Shown here in pieces: positions 5,748 through 8,610 of a stretch of 8,610 nt of DNA (positions within the stretch are counted from its first letter, which is position 1; the number at the start of each line of letters is the position of its first letter). This DNA is from Acidobacteriaceae bacterium (GTDB taxonomy: Bacteria > Acidobacteriota > Terriglobia > Bryobacterales > Bryobacteraceae): contig JAFAQG010000279.1 in NCBI GenBank assembly GCA_019246575.1, positions 1 through 8,610 on the forward strand. The letters are read 5' to 3'. The notes under the pieces were generated by a model that saw only the letters and a list, made by a program, of their open reading frames with translations, was not told where the DNA came from and searched no databases. Position numbers and translations under genes: made by a program.

Positions 5748-8610
5748 CTATTGCTCCTGCCAGTCGAGCGCATAAATCTCTTGCGTGCCCACATCGCGCA
5801 GTAGCAACGGCGAATCGTCCGGCGTCAGGCCGAACCAGAAGCCGCCGGAGGTTCCGGTGCGCTTGAAATGTTTTAAACTGGCGACCTGCACGAGTGAGCG
5901 ATCGTGGAGCCCGATACGCATGATCGAGTGCTCTTTACCCTCTTGCTCGAAAAAGACGTACCTGCCATCTCGCGACCAATCTGCCCAGTTCAGCGGTCCG
6001 CGCGCCAGTTCCGACCACGTCTGCGTCTTGAAATCGAAGAGCATCAGCGCCGAATGATCGGCGCGTCTCGCCGTGATGTACCGGCCGTCCGGCGACCATG
6101 TGGCAAGAAGTAGCCCCGTTGATCCAGGCAAATGCACCGGTGTGTGCGTTCTTAAGTTCAGGACAACCACGTCGCGCGGCCCCCCTTCTATCCAGGGCGG
6201 GTAACTGAACACAATCGAGTTCCCGTCGGGAGACCAATAAGGCCGCATTTGATTGTGCTTCTCCTCGAACGCTAACTCAGGCGTGCCGCCGTCCGCAGAG
6301 ATCACGTAGATCTGTGAAGGCTTATCTGGTGGGAACGTCTGGAACGCGATTCGCTTCCCGTCGGGAGACCAGCGCGGCGTGATGACCAGCACCTGTGGCG
6401 CAGTGAGTTGGAGCCGGTCGGTACCGTCGATTCTACTGCGCCACAACACACCCTCGGGAAACGTAACGTAGGTGACCCACTGACCGTCACGCGAGACATC
6501 TAGGAACTCGGCCGATACGCCCGATAAGTAGGGCGCCCATTCGTGCGAAGTGGAGTCATATCGCTCAAGTTCGCCGCGAAGCTGTTGGCCGACAACGTAG
6601 AGTTTCTTGCCGTCAGGGCTTGGAACTGGCGCGACGGAACTCAACTGGCCCGACGTGAGTTGCACCGGCTCGTTGCCGGATTTGCCAAGGAGGCCGCGAG
6701 CCCGCTCTCGCGTTGCCCAAATATCAGTCCTTCCGTTGCGCGTCGATTCGAACACGAAGTATTTCCCGTCAGGAGTCCAGTTGCCGCAGCACGCGGCTGG
6801 CGGCTTGTTCCAACCCGGCAGGAGAGGATGGAGCCCGGTCCCATCGGCCGAAATTTCCCAAATCGCAAGCGGTCCGAATTTGTCGATCACATTACCGATG
6901 GTTAAGCGCAGACGTTTACCATCCGGCGACCACCGCAACCACCAACCGGTTCCCGGCAGGCTCGCAAGCTTTCTGGTTTCACTCCCGTCGGTTTTTCCAA
7001 CATATAAATTCCGGTCGCTCGCATACGCGATCTCCTTCCCGTCCGGGGACCAGGCCGCTCCGGTTGCCAGCGCGTTTCCGAAGCGTCGTGGCGTTCCGGC
7101 CGGTACCGGAACCACCCAGAGCGGCCATCGCAGCGAGCCGCCCGTATTCGCGGATGCCACCAGGAGTTCGGAGCGATCCGGCGAGATATCGAGAACGTCG
7201 GGCGAGGAGAACGGCGTCGGCAGCACAGCGGTCTCCCCGCCCGCACTCGAAACTTGAGCCATAACAGAGCTACTGGCCCAGCTTTGGGCAAAATAAATTC
7301 GCGGGCCATCGGTTACTGCCGCCCCCAAAACTCCGCCTTTCGCCTCCCCATCATGAGTAATCTGAACGTAACCGGAAACACGCGGGACCGGCAGCGGGCG
7401 TGTGAAGAAGTAAGTGAGTCCCGCGAGCAGGACCGCGGCCGCACCTATTATCACTGGCCATCGAGGGTTGCTTCGCTGCCGCGGTATTCGAGAGGGCCCC
7501 GGCGTATCCTTCGGACTACGCAATTCGCCCGGCCATTGAGACCGTCCGGAGTCGCGCTTCAATCGCTGTAAATCGGCGCGCATCTCCGAAGCGTGTTGAT
7601 ACCGCAAATCGCGGTCCTTTTCCAGCGCTTTCAAAATGATGCGGTCCAGCTCAGCGGGGACGCCCGCATTCAAACTCGACGGCTTCAGCGGCGACCGGTG
7701 CAGGATCGCATCGAACGTGGCCGCAGTGGTATCGCCGCTGAACGGAGCAACTCCGGTCGCCATCTCGTAAAGCACCACGCCGAACGAGAACAAATCCGTG
7801 CGCGCATCCAGTTCCTTGCCGAGCAACTGCTCGGGAGACATATACGCAACCGTGCCGAATACCGCGCCGGGACTGGTGAGTTGTTCTTCGCTCGCTTGTC
7901 CCGAAAACCGTTGCAGTACTCCCCGTGTCGCCACTTTCGCCAGTCCGAAATCAAGAATCTTCGCGTGTTGCCGGGCCGTGACAAAGATGTTTGCAGGCTT
8001 GATATCCCGATGAACAATGCTTTGAGCATGCGCGGCGTCCAGAGCGTCGGCGATCTCGATGGCAACACTCAACAGAGCTTCGGTCTCGAGCGGCCGGCCG
8101 GAGATGACATGCTTCAGCGTTGCGCCTTCCAGATACTCCATGACGATGAAGGCCCGCTCTTCTCTCTCCCCTATGTCATGGATGTCGTGAACCGTGCAGA
8201 TATTCGGATGATTTAGGGAGGAAGCGGCTCGTGCTTCGCGTCGAAACCGCGAGAGCGCTTGCGGATCGCGCGCAACTTCATCCGGCAAAAATTTGACCGC
8301 AACCGAACGGCGCAGCCGCGCATCCTCGGCCTTATAGACTACGCCCATGCCGCCGCCCCCGAGCTTGGCCGTAATCCGATAATGCGAGATCGTCTGCCCT
8401 ATAAGCGCATCCGCGGCATCTAGCGTTTCGCCGCCAACTGTGGGTTCTGTGCGCGTCGCCCCGCCTACAGCCAGCTCTTCGAGAAAGCTTCCCGCTCCCT
8501 CGTCCGAGGCGAGCAGCGACCGGACCTGCTGCTCCAAAGCCTCATCGCCCCTGCACGCCGCGCGTAAAAAAGACTCACGTTCCCCGGCGGGCAATCGCAC
8601 CGCTCGATGG
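5748..8610 (-). CDS. Transmembrane Ser/Thr protein kinase with C-terminal PD40/WD40-like propeller (5' end outside window)
   Basis: The frame stays open to the window edge. The GTG at 8598-8600 lies inside the usual N-terminal motif ([14 protein letters not shown]), so some tens of codons are probably missing; residue numbers count from that GTG. The kinase domain spans about 74-345: glycine loop GGGGMG (81-86), K103 in VAVKF, alpha-C E122, HRDIKPAN with catalytic D199 and N204, DFG at 217-219, SPE (255-257) and D269. All catalytic residues are present, so it should be active. The activation segment is rich in Ser/Thr. A basic, Pro-rich linker leads to one membrane segment (about 382-399), and the remaining 550 residues carry at least nine PD40 units: WSPDG near 517, 557, 745, 789 and 835, WTPDG at 608, SPDG at 661, and SRDG at 703 and 876. 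Expected topology is kinase inside and propeller in the periplasm, as in receptor-like kinases common in Acidobacteriota. The gene is first in a unit with the zinc-hydrolase; its promoter is outside the window. Confidence 0.93.
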   Translation of the reverse strand, partial: HRAVRLPAGERESFLRAACRGDEALEQQVRSLLASDEGAGSFLEELAVGGATRTEPTVGGETLDAADALIGQTISHYRITAKLGGGGMGVVYKAEDARLRRSVAVKFLPDEVARDPQALSRFRREARAASSLNHPNICTVHDIHDIGEREERAFIVMEYLEGATLKHVISGRPLETEALLSVAIEIADALDAAHAQSIVHRDIKPANIFVTARQHAKILDFGLAKVATRGVLQRFSGQASEEQLTSPGAVFGTVAYMSPEQLLGKELDARTDLFSFGVVLYEMATGVAPFSGDTTAATFDAILHRSPLKPSSLNAGVPAELDRIILKALEKDRDLRYQHASEMRADLQRLKRDSGRSQWPGELRSPKDTPGPSRIPRQRSNPRWPVIIGAAAVLLAGLTYFFTRPLPVPRVSGYVQITHDGEAKGGVLGAAVTDGPRIYFAQSWASSSVMAQVSSAGGETAVLPTPFSSPDVLDISPDRSELLVASANTGGSLRWPLWVVPVPAGTPRRFGNALATGAAWSPDGKEIAYASDRNLYVGKTDGSETRKLASLPGTGWWLRWSPDGKRLRLTIGNVIDKFGPLAIWEISADGTGLHPLLPGWNKPPAACCGNWTPDGKYFVFESTRNGRTDIWATRERARGLLGKSGNEPVQLTSGQLSSVAPVPSPDGKKLYVVGQQLRGELERYDSTSHEWAPYLSGVSAEFLDVSRDGQWVTYVTFPEGVLWRSRIDGTDRLQLTAPQVLVITPRWSPDGKRIAFQTFPPDKPSQIYVISADGGTPELAFEEKHNQMRPYWSPDGNSIVFSYPPWIEGGPRDVVVLNLRTHTPVHLPGSTGLLLATWSPDGRYITARRADHSALMLFDFKTQTWSELARGPLNWADWSRDGRYVFFEQEGKEHSIMRIGLHDRSLVQVASLKHFKRTGTSGGFWFGLTPDDSPLLLRDVGTQEIYALDWQEQ
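5754..5758 (-). promoter_or_regulatory. Shine-Dalgarno AGGAG for the zinc-hydrolase gene, inside the kinase gene
   Basis: AGGAG on the minus strand sits within the last codons of the kinase gene, 6 nt before the ATG at 5747. Because TAG (5748-5750) and ATG are contiguous, ribosomes ending on the kinase can restart at once. This supports 5747 over the internal Met codons at residues 5 and 8. Confidence 0.7.
5790..7410 (-). repeat. PD40 (TolB-like) propeller repeats within the kinase gene
   Basis: The periplasmic part of the kinase is built from repeated W-[ST]-x-DG blades. On the + strand the DNA shows recurring variants of 'ttcccgtcgggagacca', for example near 6221, 6355 and 7036. Blade spacing is irregular (about 40-55 residues, longer between 561 and 608 and between 703 and 745), so the number of blades cannot be fixed by eye. 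The repeats are structural, not mobile DNA. Confidence 0.7.

Noticed and set aside
7593..8216. A 207-codon + strand frame antisense to the kinase domain
   Set aside because: It mirrors the conserved kinase motifs in antisense and resembles no protein family.
8598..8600. GTG at 8600 as the true start of the kinase
   Set aside because: It falls inside the usual N-terminal helix motif of these kinases and the frame continues to the window edge.

Overview
The window reads as a fragment of a free-living, soil-type bacterial chromosome, most likely Acidobacteriota (Solibacter/Bryobacter-like). This is inferred from gene style, not from a marker gene. The clues are a large membrane Ser/Thr kinase fused to a WD40-like (PD40) propeller, a secreted Asp-box propeller protein, a membrane-fused spermidine-synthase-like protein, moderately high GC, and long genes packed tightly. 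There are no rRNA, tRNA, CRISPR, phage or insertion-sequence signals. Four large genes account for nearly everything, and two of them run off the window edges.

Left part (1-1842, + strand): the C-terminal 613 codons of a polytopic membrane protein with a spermidine-synthase-like, SAM-binding-fold domain at its C-terminus. Its stop lies 12 bp from the stop of the next gene, which runs toward it.

Middle (1855-3912, - strand): a secreted protein made almost entirely of 14 Asp-box/BNR-type repeats. It has a good signal peptide, a strong Shine-Dalgarno and a recognisable sigma70-type promoter. Upstream of it is a promoter-bearing gap of about 220 bp, followed by a possible 74-residue small gene on the + strand (4135-4359) whose 3' end overlaps the next gene.

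Right part (4338-8610, - strand): a two-gene transcription unit. The upstream gene encodes a PknB-type receptor-like kinase: cytoplasmic kinase domain, one membrane segment and a periplasmic PD40 propeller. Its stop codon directly abuts the ATG of a gene for an exported protein of the zinc-dependent phospholipase C / S1-P1 nuclease fold that keeps all side-chain metal ligands. The arrangement implies translational coupling and suggests a shared role in sensing or processing something in the cell envelope; that link is inference.

No clearly new multi-gene system is visible. The points most worth a second look are the kinase/zinc-hydrolase pair, the cysteine-bearing insert in the hydrolase, and the small overlapping gene.
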